Shown: positions 27,346-40,263 of the stretch, one piece after another
How positions within the stretch are numbered: position 1 is the first letter of the stretch
How the letters are laid out: each line of letters begins with the position of its first letter
Assembly (NCBI GenBank): GCA_030827315.1
Contig: JAURER010000009.1
Span: forward strand, 1 to 64,000
Length of the DNA: 64,000 nt
Direction: 5' to 3'
From: Gemmatimonadota bacterium
GTDB lineage: Bacteria > Gemmatimonadota > Gemmatimonadetes > Longimicrobiales > Gaopeijiaceae
The notes under the pieces: generated by a model
Told to the model about the DNA's origin: nothing
Seen by the model: the letters and a program-made list of their open reading frames with translations, nothing else
Databases searched by the model: none
Made by a program: the position numbers and the translations under genes

Positions 27346-28290
27346 TTAGACATGGAGGGAGGGGGTGTCAAAGCGATTTTGGGCCAGCGTCGAGGCGAGC
27401 CGGATCGCCTCGAGCATGGATGCCGGATCCGCGGATCCCGTGCCCGCGATGTCGAACGCCGTACCATGGTCGGGGGACGTGCGCACAAAGGGAAGCCCGA
27501 GCGTCACATTGACCCCCGATCCGAAGGCCACGGTCTTGAACGCCGCCATCCCGACGTCGTGGTAGGGGGCCACCACCGCGTCGAAGGCGCCCGCGAGGGC
27601 ACGTCCGAAGACGGTGTCTGCCGGGAGGGGGCCCGCGACGTCGATCCCACGGGCACGCGCGGATCGAACCGCCGGTGCGAAGACGCGAGCCTCCTCGTCG
27701 CCGAACAGGCCGCCGTCCGAAGCGTGCGGATTGAGCGCGCAGACCACGATCCGGGGCGCGGGCATGGCCCAGTCCTTTCGCAGGGCTTCGTCGAGCAGCC
27801 CGATCTGCTCGTCGAGCAGCGTCGTGGTCACCGCTTCGGCGACCGCGCGCAGCGGCAGGTGCGTCGTTGCCAGCAGGACGCGCAGGGCGCCGTCGAGCCG
27901 GGTCCGCTCGGCGGCCATGAGCATCCCGACACGTCGGACGCCCGCGAGGCGGGCGAGCATCTCGGTCTGGCCGGGAAAGCGACGGCCCGCTGCGTGGAGC
28001 GACGGCTTGTGGAGGGGAGCGGTCACGATGGCACGGACGTCGCCGGCGAGGGCCAGCTCGACAGCATGCTCGATGGATTCGGCCGCCCAGGCCCCGGCAT
28101 CGGCGTCGCCGAACGCACGAGCGTCGGTGGCGACCCGCTCCAACTCGTCGGGGCTCATCGGGCCGTGGGGACCGATAATGGACACGGACGCGCCGGGACG
28201 CTCGCGCGCGAGGACCTCCAGCGATCGAAGGGCGACCTCAGGACCGATGCCCCGGGGATCTCCTGGCGTAACGACGACCCGGGATATCAC
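27346..28290 (-). CDS. pdxA: 4-hydroxythreonine-4-phosphate dehydrogenase
   Basis: NAD(P)-dependent enzyme (314 residues) of the DXP-dependent pyridoxal phosphate pathway. Recognisable are GDPRGIGPEV at the N-terminus, APLHKPSLHAAG with a metal-binding His, LNPHASDGG, and the YHDVGMAAFK / NVTLGLPFVRTSPDHGT block near the C-terminus; the His and Asp residues there bind the divalent metal. It starts with GTG at 28290 immediately after the surA stop with no gap, so it is probably coupled to surA. In E. coli surA and pdxA are also adjacent, so this order is conserved widely. Confidence 0.94.
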   Translation of the reverse strand: MISRVVVTPGDPRGIGPEVALRSLEVLARERPGASVSIIGPHGPMSPDELERVATDARAFGDADAGAWAAESIEHAVELALAGDVRAIVTAPLHKPSLHAAGRRFPGQTEMLARLAGVRRVGMLMAAERTRLDGALRVLLATTHLPLRAVAEAVTTTLLDEQIGLLDEALRKDWAMPAPRIVVCALNPHASDGGLFGDEEARVFAPAVRSARARGIDVAGPLPADTVFGRALAGAFDAVVAPYHDVGMAAFKTVAFGSGVNVTLGLPFVRTSPDHGTAFDIAGTGSADPASMLEAIRLASTLAQNRFDTPSLHV

Positions 28291-29598
28291 CTACATGCGG
28301 ATTTCGATGTAGGTCCGGGCCCGCAGACCCTCCAGGAGCTTCGCGATCTGCTTCTCCTGCTGGATCTGGCCGGCGATCTGCCCGCGCAGGTCCTCCAACG
28401 TGTAGGCACCCGCTTCCCGGACTTCCACCACCTCGACGACGGCGAGCTGAGTCTCGCCCGTGGGGAGCTGGTACTCCATGGGCCCGACGAACTGTCCCGA
28501 GGAGGCGTTGCGGAGCGCGCCGTACGCCGGGGGCAGCTCACCGAGCTGGTCGAAGCCGAAGGTGAGGGAGTCCGGCGCGGCCGGGTCCGAGTACTCCGCG
28601 GCGAGCGCCGTCATGCGCTCTCCGGCCCTCGCACGGGCGAGCACGTCGGACGCCACCTCCCGGGCACGGGCGACGTCGTCGGCGCCCTTCTCGGGTATGA
28701 TCAGGATGTGCCGGGCCTGCCGCTCGGCTCTCCGGGCTCGCTCGACCTTGATGATGTGGAAGCCGAAGTCGGTCTCGACCACGCCGCTGATCTGGTCGGG
28801 CAGAAGCTCGAATGCCGCCTCCTCGAACTCGCGCACCATCCGGCCACGACGGAACCAGCCGAGATCCCCGCCCAGTGGAGCGGAGCCAGGATCGTCCGAG
28901 TAGATGCGGGCGAGCTCGGCAAAGTCCTCACCGGCCTGCACCCGCACGAGCAGGGAGTCAGCCAGTGCCCGGGCCACCGCATGCGCGCTCTCGCTGGCCT
29001 CCGGCACGATGACGGCCTGCCGGATCGTGATCAGGCGGGGGCGCTGCTGCAGCTGGCCGCTGGCCTCGCGGAAGCGCTGCAGCAGCTCGTCCTCGGTGAC
29101 TTCCTCGGGCGGGGCGTCGCGCACGCGAAGCTGGAAGTACATCTGCTGGACCCGCTCGGCCCGCGCCTCGCTTCGCAGGATCTCGCGGTACTCCGTGAGG
29201 GTGAGCCCCTCGGCGGCGAGCGCCTGCTGGAGCATCACCTGGCCACCGAATTCCGCCGTGAGCTGCTGGATTCGCTCGCCGACGCGCTCTTCGACGACTT
29301 CCTCGTCGACCGTGATCAGCGAGTCCTTCGCGGCCCACTGCAGGATCAGGAGCCGATCGACGTAACGGTCGAGGACCTCGCGGAAGAGCTCTCCGTAGGC
29401 CGGATCCGTCGGGTCGGGCACCGGCGCGCCACCGAGTGCCAGCCGCTGGACTTCCTCCTGAATCTGCGACGCCACGATGACGGAATCCCCGACGACGGCC
29501 ACGAGACGGTCGACCACGTCGGAATCCAGCACCTGCGCCGCGACGGTCCGGGGCAGGGGTACGGCGAGGAGGAGCAGGCAGAGGGCGGATCGGACCAT
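28291..29598 (-). CDS. surA: Periplasmic peptidyl-prolyl isomerase / outer-membrane protein chaperone SurA
   Basis: Exported chaperone of 435 residues with a signal peptide (cleaved after TVAAQ). The N-terminal SurA-type helical region covers about 25-165, followed by two parvulin units. The first (about 168-270) is intact, with [13 protein letters not shown] and [11 protein letters not shown]. The second (about 275-385) keeps ARHILI but lacks the GGDLG turn and looks inactive. The ATG at 29598 directly begins the signal peptide and has GAGGAGG just before it; a TTG at 29676 overlapping the upstream stop would add 26 charged residues. The surA-pdxA order supports the name. Confidence 0.88.
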   Translation of the reverse strand: MVRSALCLLLLAVPLPRTVAAQVLDSDVVDRLVAVVGDSVIVASQIQEEVQRLALGGAPVPDPTDPAYGELFREVLDRYVDRLLILQWAAKDSLITVDEEVVEERVGERIQQLTAEFGGQVMLQQALAAEGLTLTEYREILRSEARAERVQQMYFQLRVRDAPPEEVTEDELLQRFREASGQLQQRPRLITIRQAVIVPEASESAHAVARALADSLLVRVQAGEDFAELARIYSDDPGSAPLGGDLGWFRRGRMVREFEEAAFELLPDQISGVVETDFGFHIIKVERARRAERQARHILIIPEKGADDVARAREVASDVLARARAGERMTALAAEYSDPAAPDSLTFGFDQLGELPPAYGALRNASSGQFVGPMEYQLPTGETQLAVVEVVEVREAGAYTLEDLRGQIAGQIQQEKQIAKLLEGLRARTYIEIRM

Positions 29599-29672
29599 GC
29601 CTCCTCGTAAACCGTGCCCCCCCGGGTGGTTCCTGACCCGACGGGCTGCCGGCGCGTTCTCGTTTCGGTTCG

Positions 29673-31115
29673 TCAACGGCCTGCTCCGTCGCGCACCGCG
29701 TCCATGGAGTCGACCACCGTTTCCTCGGCGGGCGAGAGCTGGCGGGCCGCCCTGATCTCCGCGACCGCGAGGATTACCTGTCCCACCGCGACGTCCGAGA
29801 TGTTCACGGATCGTCCCTCGCGCAGCTCGAAGCCTACGATGCCCAGCGGGACCACCTGGGAGGCGCCGCTGACGACGTCGGCGAGCGCCCCTTCGACGCC
29901 GCGCGCGACCGCGACCTCGAGGTCTTCGCCGGGTGCGCGGTCGAGTTCGAGGAGGCCGAGCATCCGCGTCGCTTGTCGGAGCTGGACCCGGGCGTCGTCG
30001 ACGAGCACGTCGAGGCTGTCCCGGGAGGGGCGAAGACCTTCGGCCTCCGCGGCGCGGATCAGCAGTTCCCTTCGCGCGAGGCTCTGGAGGAAGTCGGTAA
30101 CCTGCTCGTCGTCGGCGCCGGCCAACTGGTCGCGCAGCTGCGGGGACTCCAGCTGCATGACGGTGCGCAGGTCGCCGACCGTGACGGCGTCACCGGTCCA
30201 CTCGATCAGGGGGCGTCGCTCACCTCGCCCCGCGAGCCTGCCGCCCGGAGCGCCGGCGATCTCGCGAACGATGTCGAGCGCGCCCTCCTGGACCTGGGGC
30301 GAAGCGGCGTCCACCAGCGCGGCCACGAAGGTGGACTCGGCCTCCTGGACCATGCGGGCCTGCACCTGGCGGCGGTACCCAACCGCCGTCTCATCGAAAG
30401 CACGTACGCGCCGTTCCTCGAGCCGAATCAGGTGCAAGCCCAGGGGGGTTCGGACGACGTCGCTGATCTGTCCGGGCTCGAGCGCCATCGCGGCCGCCTC
30501 GAACGGAGCCACCATGTCGCCACGACCGAAGAAGCCGAGATCCCCGCCCAGCGCGGCCGAGCCTGGGTCCTGGCTGAACTGACGGGCGAGCGCCTCGAAT
30601 CTCTCTCCGCCGACGGCCCGCTCCCGCAGGGCGAGCAGCGCCTGCCGAACACTGTCCTGCTGCTCGGCGGTCGCCTGCATGGGGAACTCCAACATGATGT
30701 GCCGCGCGCGGATCTCGAGCGCCGGAGCTTCCGCCTCGTAGCGGGACCGGAGCTCGTCCTCCGTGATGAAGGTGTCGACCTGGATCACCGAATCACGGAG
30801 CTGGAAGACCATCGACTGCGAGACCTGCTGCAGCACCATCGGGTCGAGGTCGAGGTCCGAAAACGTCGAATCGCGTCCCGCCGCGTCGGCGAGGAGGGTG
30901 TAGTCCACCCACAGTTCGGCGAGGGCCCGGACCACGCCCGTCTCGGCCGGGAGACCCTCCTGGTCCACGAGGAGCTCGACCGCCTGATCGACGGTGAGCC
31001 GATACGAGCCCACGCGCGCGACCGCCTCTTCTTCCGCCTGCTCGGCCCCGCATGCCATGAGCCCCATGGACGCGACTGCGACCACGAACGACCTGCACTT
31101 CTGGATCTTCTTCAC
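29673..31115 (-). CDS. PpiC/parvulin-type peptidyl-prolyl isomerase lipoprotein
   Basis: Lipoprotein of 480 residues (lipobox GLMAC, Cys22) with a helical chaperone-like N-terminal part, a parvulin domain (about 132-240, RARHIMLEF through [13 protein letters not shown] and [14 protein letters not shown]) and a long helical C-terminal region (about 245-480). It probably assists folding of exported proteins like PrsA or a SurA relative. It lies directly before surA on the same strand, so the two form a chaperone pair. The C-terminal half has weak resemblance to a second SurA-like core, but no second intact parvulin domain is visible. Confidence 0.82.
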   Translation of the reverse strand: MKKIQKCRSFVVAVASMGLMACGAEQAEEEAVARVGSYRLTVDQAVELLVDQEGLPAETGVVRALAELWVDYTLLADAAGRDSTFSDLDLDPMVLQQVSQSMVFQLRDSVIQVDTFITEDELRSRYEAEAPALEIRARHIMLEFPMQATAEQQDSVRQALLALRERAVGGERFEALARQFSQDPGSAALGGDLGFFGRGDMVAPFEAAAMALEPGQISDVVRTPLGLHLIRLEERRVRAFDETAVGYRRQVQARMVQEAESTFVAALVDAASPQVQEGALDIVREIAGAPGGRLAGRGERRPLIEWTGDAVTVGDLRTVMQLESPQLRDQLAGADDEQVTDFLQSLARRELLIRAAEAEGLRPSRDSLDVLVDDARVQLRQATRMLGLLELDRAPGEDLEVAVARGVEGALADVVSGASQVVPLGIVGFELREGRSVNISDVAVGQVILAVAEIRAARQLSPAEETVVDSMDAVRDGAGR

Positions 31116-31143
31116 CGTCTCTGTGACCTCTCGCTCGTCGATT

Positions 31144-34100
31144 TCATGCTGCCTCTCCCTTCGCCGAATGCAGCGCCGAGAGCGCCACGAGGACGGTCTC
31201 GACGATGGGCTCGGCCCCTTCCTGCTCGAGCTGGACGGACAGGGGGTGAACCCTCAGTACGTCCAGTCGCGCCTGCCGCTGCGTGAGCGGGCCCTCCAGT
31301 GCCGCCATGCGCGGCACGACTCCCTCCCGGAAGCTGAGGCGCGCCGTCCGCCCCCGAACGATGACTCGCTCCAGCCCGAGCGCGCGTCCCAGGATGCGCA
31401 TGGCGGCCACATCCAGCAGTCGCTCGGCCTCCGCGGGTAGGGGACCGAATCGGTCGGTCATCTCGCGCCGAAGCCCATCGACTTCCATTCGACCGGTCGC
31501 CTTCGAGAGGCGCCGATAAAGATGGAGCTTTTGGCTCGAATCTGAAACGTAGGGGTCGGGAAGGTACGCTGGACCCTGGAGGGTGACGTCCGGCTCGGGC
31601 CACTCCACCGCTTCCTCGCCCTTCTCGATCCGCTCGACCGTCTTGCGCAGCAGGCGCATGTAGGCGTCGAGACCGATCTGCTGCGCGAAGCCGGACTGAT
31701 CCGCGCCCAGGAGATTGCCCGCGCCGCGCAACTCGAGGTCGCGAAGCGCCACGGAGTATCCACTCCCGAGCTCGGTGTAGTGCTCGAGCACGCGCAACCT
31801 CTTCTCGGCCTCCTCGTTCACGTCGTCGGGAACCAGGAGGTAGCAGTACGCCCTGCGGTCGGACCTGCCGACGCGCCCCCGGATCTGGTAGAGCTGGGAG
31901 AGACCGAACCTGTCCGCGCGGTCGACGATCAGCGTATTGGCGTTCGGAACGTCGAGGCCGTTCTCGATGATCGAGGAGCAGACGAGGAGGTCCACCTCAC
32001 CGTCCACGAAGGCACGCATGACCTCGTCGAGCTCGGCGCCCCCCATCTGTCCGTGGGCCACGCCGATGCGGGCCTCGGGCACGAGTGTGCCGATCTCGTC
32101 GGCGACGTTGTAGATCGTGTCGATGCGGTTGTGCAGGAAGAATGCCTGTCCGCCACGGTCGAGCTCGCGATGGAGGGCTTCCGACAGGAGCTGGTCGGAC
32201 CACGGCAGGACGTTCGTGAAGATCGGCATCCGGTCGCGCGGTGGCGTTCGGATGAGCGACAGGTCGCGGATGCCGGAGAGGGACAGATACAGCGTCCTGG
32301 GAATCGGCGTTGCGCTCAGCGTGAGGACGTCGATGGAGGTCCGCAGCTTCTTGAGACGCTCCTTGTGCTTGACCCCGAAGCGCTGCTCCTCGTCCACGAT
32401 GAGGAGTCCAAGATCCTTGAAGACGACGTCCCGGGACAGGAGCCGGTGGGTGCCGATCACGATGTCGACGCCGCCCTCGGCGACGCTGGAGAGAAGCTCC
32501 TTCTGCTCTTTCGCCGTTCGGAACCGGCTGAGCGATCCGACGCGCACGGGGTAGTCGGCCAGACGTTCCTCGAAGGTGTGCCGGTGCTGTTCCGCGAGAA
32601 TCGTCGTCGGCGCGAGCACGGCCACCTGTTTGCCGTCCTGCACCGCCTTGAAGGCCGCGCGGATGGCGACCTCGGTCTTCCCGTAGCCGACGTCGCCGCA
32701 GACGAGTCGGTCCATGGGGCGCACCGCTTCCATGTCGCGCTTGACGTCCTCGGAGGCCTGCCGCTGGTCTGGTGTGTCGTCGAAAAGGAAGGACGACTCC
32801 ATCTCCATCTGCCACCTCGTGTCGGGCGAGAACGCGTGCCCCACGGCAGCCTGTCGGCGGGCGTACAGCTCGAGGAGCTCGGTGGTCATCTCCTCGAGGA
32901 CCCGTTCCGTCCTGTTGCGCAACGCCTTCCACTTCTTGCCACCGATCCGGTGGATGCTCGGTGGTCGCGCGTCGTCGGACTCTCCCACCCACCGTTCGAT
33001 GAGGTCCAGCCGGGTCACGGGCACGCGCAACAGGTCACCGCCGGCGTACTCGATCGCGAGCACCTCCATCTGCTGGGCGCCGATGGCCATGCGCTCGAGC
33101 CCGCGGAACTGCCCTACGCCGTGGTCCATGTGAACCACGAAGTCGCCCGGCGCGAGCTGGGCTAGGCTTTCGAGGGCCACGGACCCGCGAAACCTGCGGC
33201 TTCGTCGAACGCGACGAGGCCGGCGGAAGATCTCGTGGTCGTTGAGCACGCGCAGTGGGGGTGTCGTGCACCCGAGCTCGAAGCCGCCAGACAGCGCTCC
33301 GAGGCCGAGACGGGCTCCCGGAGGGAGGCGCTTCACCCCACCGAGGATCTCCTCGAGCCGCTCGAGCTGCCCGTCGTTGTCGCACAGCACCACGGTTTCG
33401 TGTCCCCGGGCCGCACCCTCCCGCAGGTACGCCTCGAGTTTCGCCATGTCCCGGTCGATGGACGGTACCGGCGTCGCCTCGATGTTCCGGGGCGCGTCGG
33501 ACGATGCCGTCAGCGCCAGTACCGGGAGGGCATCGAGCCGCTGCTGCATCTCGTCCGGCGCGAGGAAGAGCGCCTCGGGGCGGGGTGGCGTGGCGCCCGA
33601 GTGCACCAGACTTTCGTAGAGCGTCGAGACGCGGGTCCAGGTACGCTCCATCTCTTCGAGCACCGGCCAGTCGCCCAGGTGCACCACGACCGCGTCTGCG
33701 GGCAGGAGCTCGAGCAGGGAGCGGGGGACCGAACTGTCGTCGTCGTGGTCCCGGCGCCGGAAGTCCACGGGCAGGACGTGCGTCTCGGAGATCTCCCGCG
33801 TGGAGCGCTGGTCGAGGACGTCGAACGTGCGGATCGACACGATCTCGTCCCCCCAGAACTCGATGCGCACCGGGTCCCCCGCCGACGCGGAGAAGACGTC
33901 GAGGATGCCACCGCGCACCGCGAACTGTCCCACTTCCTCGACGAGCGACACGCGGTCGAAGCCCCGCTCCTCGAGCATCAGCGGAAGGGAAGCCAGGCTC
34001 ACGTCGTCGCCGACCCGGAAGGTCGCCCGGAGATCGGCCAGCCGCACGGGGATGGGTACGCGCTCCTGGAGCGCGCGTGGCGTGGTGACGACGACCTTGG

Positions 34101-34458
34101 TTCGGCCCGAGAACAGCGCCTCGACCGCCTCGACGCGCAGGCCGCCGATCTCCAGATGCGTCTCCGACTCCTCGTACGGGAGCGCCTCCTTCTGCGGGTA
34201 CAGGTGGGATTCCTCGGTCCCGTCGAGAAGGGTCTCCAGGTCCGCCTCAATGGAGATCGCGTCCTGAGGCGTCTGCGCGAGAACGACGAAGACGCGCTCC
34301 CGGTTCATGCGGTGCAGCGAGGCCACCACCGCCGCACCGATGGAGCCGATGGCGCCACCGAGGACGACCCTCTGGCCCGCCGCGGGAAGGGCCCTCGCGG
34401 TGGCCGCGAAGGCGGGAGAGGTGGCCACACCCCTCAGGATCGCGTTAGTCGACTCCAT
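31144..34458 (-). CDS. mfd: Transcription-repair coupling factor Mfd
   Basis: DNA translocase (1104 residues) that pushes stalled RNA polymerase off damaged DNA and brings in UvrA. The N-terminal UvrB-like module and the RNA-polymerase interaction domain (about 425-510, PGDFVVHMDHGVGQFRGL) precede the RecG-like motor: GDVGYGKTEVAIRAAF (about 586), APTTILAEQH, DEEQRFGVKHKERLK, LSATPIPRTLYLSLSG and QIRGRVGRSDRRAYCYLL. The TRCF C-terminal domain follows. I chose the ATG at 34458 ([10 protein letters not shown]), which overlaps the BatA-like gene by 14 bases; an upstream start at 34494 would give an Arg-rich tail. Confidence 0.95.
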   Translation of the reverse strand: MESTNAILRGVATSPAFAATARALPAAGQRVVLGGAIGSIGAAVVASLHRMNRERVFVVLAQTPQDAISIEADLETLLDGTEESHLYPQKEALPYEESETHLEIGGLRVEAVEALFSGRTKVVVTTPRALQERVPIPVRLADLRATFRVGDDVSLASLPLMLEERGFDRVSLVEEVGQFAVRGGILDVFSASAGDPVRIEFWGDEIVSIRTFDVLDQRSTREISETHVLPVDFRRRDHDDDSSVPRSLLELLPADAVVVHLGDWPVLEEMERTWTRVSTLYESLVHSGATPPRPEALFLAPDEMQQRLDALPVLALTASSDAPRNIEATPVPSIDRDMAKLEAYLREGAARGHETVVLCDNDGQLERLEEILGGVKRLPPGARLGLGALSGGFELGCTTPPLRVLNDHEIFRRPRRVRRSRRFRGSVALESLAQLAPGDFVVHMDHGVGQFRGLERMAIGAQQMEVLAIEYAGGDLLRVPVTRLDLIERWVGESDDARPPSIHRIGGKKWKALRNRTERVLEEMTTELLELYARRQAAVGHAFSPDTRWQMEMESSFLFDDTPDQRQASEDVKRDMEAVRPMDRLVCGDVGYGKTEVAIRAAFKAVQDGKQVAVLAPTTILAEQHRHTFEERLADYPVRVGSLSRFRTAKEQKELLSSVAEGGVDIVIGTHRLLSRDVVFKDLGLLIVDEEQRFGVKHKERLKKLRTSIDVLTLSATPIPRTLYLSLSGIRDLSLIRTPPRDRMPIFTNVLPWSDQLLSEALHRELDRGGQAFFLHNRIDTIYNVADEIGTLVPEARIGVAHGQMGGAELDEVMRAFVDGEVDLLVCSSIIENGLDVPNANTLIVDRADRFGLSQLYQIRGRVGRSDRRAYCYLLVPDDVNEEAEKRLRVLEHYTELGSGYSVALRDLELRGAGNLLGADQSGFAQQIGLDAYMRLLRKTVERIEKGEEAVEWPEPDVTLQGPAYLPDPYVSDSSQKLHLYRRLSKATGRMEVDGLRREMTDRFGPLPAEAERLLDVAAMRILGRALGLERVIVRGRTARLSFREGVVPRMAALEGPLTQRQARLDVLRVHPLSVQLEQEGAEPIVETVLVALSALHSAKGEAA

Positions 34459-36400
34459 CGGCCTGCGTGCTCTCCGCCTCGCGGCGGAATGCAAGCGGGT
34501 TTCGCTCGCCCGAGGTCGCCATCAGCGACTCGAGTATGAGCAGCGCCAGTCCCGCGAGCAGAAACGGCCACCAGAGCTCCGGCCCCTGCCGCGACCGGAA
34601 TACGGCCCGAGGCCAGGACCCCGCGCGGTCGACCTCGGTGACCGACCGGCCGATGGCGTCAGGGAAGTTCTCCTCGGCGAGCGGTTCGAGTCGCGACTCC
34701 TCGGGGGGAGGGTTGAGTGCGACGATGGCCACGACCGAATCGGCGGCGAGGAAGGTGTAGAGCCCGGCGACGCCGGTTCCTCGTACGACGCGCGTGGCGT
34801 CGATCTCGGATTCGGTGCCGTCGGGAAAGCGCACCGAGGTCGCCGCGGCCGGTGCGGGGAGGTGACTCCCCGTCGTGACCTCGGCCTGCGCGCCGCCCGC
34901 GCCCGCCCAAGCACCCGCCACCCAGTCGATGAAGCGTAGCATCCCGGTCGACACGGGCAGCGTCGTGCCCGACGCGTCCATGGGGGACCCGATCAGCAGG
35001 TAGCGACGGCCCGCACCATCGGAGCCCTCCACCGCCCAGGGCCGCCCGCCGACTTCCGCGAGCGTGCGCGACGGGGCGGGCGGGTCGCCCGCAAGCGTGA
35101 GCTCGTACCGGGCGCGCACCCGCACCCCGGAGAGCGACTCGGGCAGCGCCACCCCCTCGAGCTCTCGCTCACCGGCGGTCGCGGACGGCTCGTAGACCCA
35201 GGGGATGCCCGCCTCCGCGAGCCTGCGGTTCAGCGCGGGCAGGAGGGCGGGGTCGTCGGAAGGGACGATCAGCGAGGCGGTCCGCGACGAACGCCGGTCG
35301 AGGCCTTCGCCGTTGCCCGAGACGAGCGCATCGGCGTCACCGGCGGCGGCGAGCCGGACCCGACCGGCGTTCTCGAGCACGCCGAGCGCCTCCGCCACAA
35401 AGACACTCACATCGCCCGCGCGCGCGACCTGGGGGGCCGGCCGGGACCGGAACGCGAAGAAGCGCCGATCGTCCGCACGCAGCGCGTCGGGGTCCGCGTC
35501 CACGTATCCCTCGATCCACCCCGTGCCGGACGGAGGAAGGGCGATCGTCGTCTCGGACCCGGGCGCGAGGGTCGCGGCCCCGCGGATCCGCTCGTTCACG
35601 ATCAGTCGCGCAGGCACGCGGACCGTGTCCTCCTCCGACGTCGTCTCGAGCGCGGAGACGGTCACGTCTGCGCGCTGCCCCTCGAGCGGCGGGAGTCCCG
35701 CGCCCACCATGACCGAGGTCAGAGCACGGTTCGTACCTTGCGCGCGCTGCCCCGTCCACGCGACGACGTCGAAAGCGCCCGCGGGGCCGGGCCGGGAGCC
35801 GGTGGTGAAACCGGTGGCCTGCAGATCGGAGAGGAGATGGATCTCCCGGTGCTCCATCCCCGACGTCTCCAGCAGCCGTGCAGCCCGTTCGAGGGCCCCC
35901 GAGAGGTCTCCGCCGGCGTCGCTCGGCTCCGTTTCCTCCACCGACGCGCGGACCTCGGTCGCCGTGCCCGGTATGGCCGGAATCCACGGCTCGCCCGCAC
36001 GAACGAGCCAGAACCGGTCTTCCGAGGTCGCTTCGTCCAGGGCAGCGGCGGCGAGCTCCTTCAGCCGGTCGAGCACGCGGACGTCGCCCACCACCAGCCC
36101 GCTGCTCAACGAGTTGTCGAGCACGATCACCGCCGCGGTGGCCGGATGCGCCGTGCCGCGTCCCCCGAAATACAGCCGTGCGCCAGCGGCCACGAGGAGG
36201 ATGAGGATGACGATGCGCGTGAGCATGAGCAGGAGCTGGCGCAGCCGGATGGTCCGGGCGTGCTCGCGTTCCGTGCGCTCCAGGTAACGCAGGGCGGGAA
36301 AGATGATCCGTCGGGTCTCGTGCTTCTGGAAAAGGTGCAGCCAGATCGGAATCGAGATCGCGGCGCCCGCGAGAAGGAAGAGGGGGTTCAGCGCACCCAT
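34445..36400 (-). CDS. BatA/VWA-domain membrane protein
   Basis: Membrane protein of 651 residues. It begins with the BatA-type N-terminal segment ([31 protein letters not shown]) and a second helix (about 54-78), then a von Willebrand A domain whose MIDAS is DNSLS (Asp95, Ser97, Ser99). A long beta-rich region follows and a last helix (about 618-635) precedes a short cytoplasmic tail. Such proteins usually act with DUF58 proteins and MoxR ATPases as a chaperone-like system. The DUF58 gene is 19 bases upstream, but no moxR gene is present in the window. The ATG at 36400 opens [10 protein letters not shown], typical for the family. Confidence 0.83.
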   Translation of the reverse strand: MGALNPLFLLAGAAISIPIWLHLFQKHETRRIIFPALRYLERTEREHARTIRLRQLLLMLTRIVILILLVAAGARLYFGGRGTAHPATAAVIVLDNSLSSGLVVGDVRVLDRLKELAAAALDEATSEDRFWLVRAGEPWIPAIPGTATEVRASVEETEPSDAGGDLSGALERAARLLETSGMEHREIHLLSDLQATGFTTGSRPGPAGAFDVVAWTGQRAQGTNRALTSVMVGAGLPPLEGQRADVTVSALETTSEEDTVRVPARLIVNERIRGAATLAPGSETTIALPPSGTGWIEGYVDADPDALRADDRRFFAFRSRPAPQVARAGDVSVFVAEALGVLENAGRVRLAAAGDADALVSGNGEGLDRRSSRTASLIVPSDDPALLPALNRRLAEAGIPWVYEPSATAGERELEGVALPESLSGVRVRARYELTLAGDPPAPSRTLAEVGGRPWAVEGSDGAGRRYLLIGSPMDASGTTLPVSTGMLRFIDWVAGAWAGAGGAQAEVTTGSHLPAPAAATSVRFPDGTESEIDATRVVRGTGVAGLYTFLAADSVVAIVALNPPPEESRLEPLAEENFPDAIGRSVTEVDRAGSWPRAVFRSRQGPELWWPFLLAGLALLILESLMATSGERNPLAFRREAESTQADGVD

Positions 36401-36419
36401 CGTGGTTTCCCTGCCGCCC

Positions 36420-37358
36420 TCAGCCCAGTCGCTCGCGTTTGCGCAGGTAGGCGCGAAGCGCCATCGACAGCGCCCCGTCCGTGTCGACCACGTGGTAGTC
36501 GATTCCGTGTGGTCTGAGGTCGCGTTGCCATTCCGCCAGCGCCTGCCGCACGGCTTCACGGTATTCGGAGCGGATGTCCGCGACGCTCACCAGGAGCTCT
36601 GCATCCGACTCCGGATCGACGAAGCGCGCCTCGGATCCCGGCGGCAGCTCGCGCTCGCCCGGGTCGATGAGATGGAAGACGAGTACCTCGTGTCCGTGGT
36701 GCCGCAGGAAGCGCAGCGCGGTCAGGGTCTCCTGGCGGGCCACAAGGAGGTCCGAAATCAGAATGACGAGTCCGCGCCGATGCAGTCGCACCGCGAGGTC
36801 GCGAAGCGCGGTTTCGGCGGACGTCCGGCCCCGGGCCTCGATCGCGCGCAGGCGGCGCACCGCCTCGTGCCACTGGCGTCGCCCCCCCCGTGCCTGGAGG
36901 CGGTCGACGACCGTGTCGTGGAAGGCGGCCATGCCGACGGAGTCGCCCTGACGCAGGAGCACGAGCGCGAGCGACGCAGCGAGGTGCTTCGCATACCACA
37001 GCTTCGTCGGGAGGACACCGGGGTTCGAAGTCCATCCCATCGATTCGCTCACGTCCAGCAGGAGGTGGGCCCGCAGGTTCGTTTCCTCCTCGAACTGCTT
37101 GACGTAGTAGCGGTCGGAGCGCCCGTACATGCGCCAGTCGATGTAGCGCAGGTCGTCGCCGGCCTGATACGCTCTCAGTTCCGCGTATTCGGCCGAGAAC
37201 CCGCGGTGAGGCGAACGATGAAGCCCCATGATGAAGCCCTCGACGACCTCGCGCGCGATGAGCTCGATACCGCCGAGCTGCGAGAGCGTGGCGGGGTCGA
37301 GGAGGTCGGCGCGGAGGCCGGCTCGGGTCTGGGGCCGCGTGTCGTTCATGAGAGCCAT
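36420..37358 (-). CDS. DUF58 (VWA-like) protein
   Basis: Cytoplasmic 312-residue protein of the DUF58 family. The family core [20 protein letters not shown] (53-72) and [16 protein letters not shown] is followed by a VWA-like fold with MIDAS DVSES (Asp102, Ser104, Ser106). Family members work with MoxR-type AAA ATPases, perhaps in metal insertion or protein maturation. It leads the 11-gene leftward run; 108 bases separate it from divergent lepA. ATG codons at 37358 and 37349 are both possible; neither has a clear ribosome site. Confidence 0.85.
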   Translation of the reverse strand: MALMNDTRPQTRAGLRADLLDPATLSQLGGIELIAREVVEGFIMGLHRSPHRGFSAEYAELRAYQAGDDLRYIDWRMYGRSDRYYVKQFEEETNLRAHLLLDVSESMGWTSNPGVLPTKLWYAKHLAASLALVLLRQGDSVGMAAFHDTVVDRLQARGGRRQWHEAVRRLRAIEARGRTSAETALRDLAVRLHRRGLVILISDLLVARQETLTALRFLRHHGHEVLVFHLIDPGERELPPGSEARFVDPESDAELLVSVADIRSEYREAVRQALAEWQRDLRPHGIDYHVVDTDGALSMALRAYLRKRERLG

Positions 37359-37466
37359 GGAAGCTACCGGCGGGGTGGCACGCCCTCAACCGGACGGGTC
37401 TACGGGTGCGCATGGGGCTCGGTTAACTTTTGCGCCCCGCACGTCCACTCCGTCCCGAAACGTCCG

Positions 37467-39265
<1,799 letters not shown>

Positions 39266-39269
<4 letters not shown>

Positions 39270-40249
39270 GCCACCGCTGGCTGATCGGCGTTGATATCGG
39301 CGGCACGAACCTCGTGGTCGCCGCGGTCCCGTACACGGGTGGCGAGCCCGCGGCCGTCCGCTCGCGACCGACGTCGCCGGGCCGCGGAGCGGATGCGGCC
39401 GTCGCCGACATCGCCGAGATGGCGGAGGAAGTCGTCGCCGAGACCGTGGAGCGCCACGGCGCCCGCCGAGAGGACTTCCGAGGTGTCGGCATCGGGTGTC
39501 CCGGGCCCCTCGATCGAAGAAAGGGTGTCATCGGGACGAGTCCCAACCTCCAGTGGGATGGCTACCCGATCCGGGACCGCATCTCCGCGGCGGTCGGGCT
39601 TCCGGCCTCTCTCGACAACGACGCCAACTGCGCCACGTACGGCGAGTGGTGGCAGGGGGCCGGACGCGGTACGGCGTCCCTGGTCGGTGTCACGCTGGGT
39701 ACAGGCATTGGCGGAGGGTATATCGAAGCTGGCCGCCTGCTTCGCGGGACGAGCGGCAGCGGGTGCGAGATCGGGCACATGACCATCGACTTCGACGGTC
39801 GCATGTGCGGGTGCGGCAACCGCGGGTGCCTCGAGGCGTACGCCTCCGGACCGGCCATCGCTGCGCGAGCCCGGGAAGGACTCGAGGCGGGGAGGACATC
39901 CGTGATGCCCGAGATGGTGGGAGGCGATCTCTCGCTCGTCACCGCGGCCACCGTGTACGAGGCGATCCAGGCCGGCGACGCGTACGCGAGCGAAGTCCTG
40001 ACCGAATCGGCGAGAATTCTCGCCGTCGGGCTGGCGAACGTGATCAACGTCTTCAACCCCGAGATGATCGTGATCGTCGGCGGGGTCACGCGGGCGGGAC
40101 GCTATCTGTTCGCGCCGCTCCGGGAGGAAGTCGGCCGACGGGCGTTCGGGAGCGCGGTCGAGGCCTGCACGATCGTGCCCGGCGCGCTGCCTGCGACTGC
40201 CGGAGTCATCGGGGCGGCGGGCGTGTTCGTGATGGAGCGCCACCGCTGA
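39266..40249 (+). CDS. ROK-family sugar kinase, glucokinase-like
   Basis: Cytoplasmic kinase of 327 residues of the ROK family. The N-terminal phosphate site is DIGGTN (10-15). Other marks are [13 protein letters not shown] (about 74-86) and the zinc-binding block [20 protein letters not shown] with its His and CxCGxxGC cysteines, which marks ROK glucokinases and related hexose or N-acetyl-hexosamine kinases. The [12 protein letters not shown] motif supplies the catalytic Asp. Exact sugar not decidable; glucose is the most frequent for this build. The ATG overlaps the lepA stop (ATGA). A second kinase follows 14 bases downstream. Confidence 0.88.
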
Positions 40250-40263
40250 GGCGGACGCTCGGT

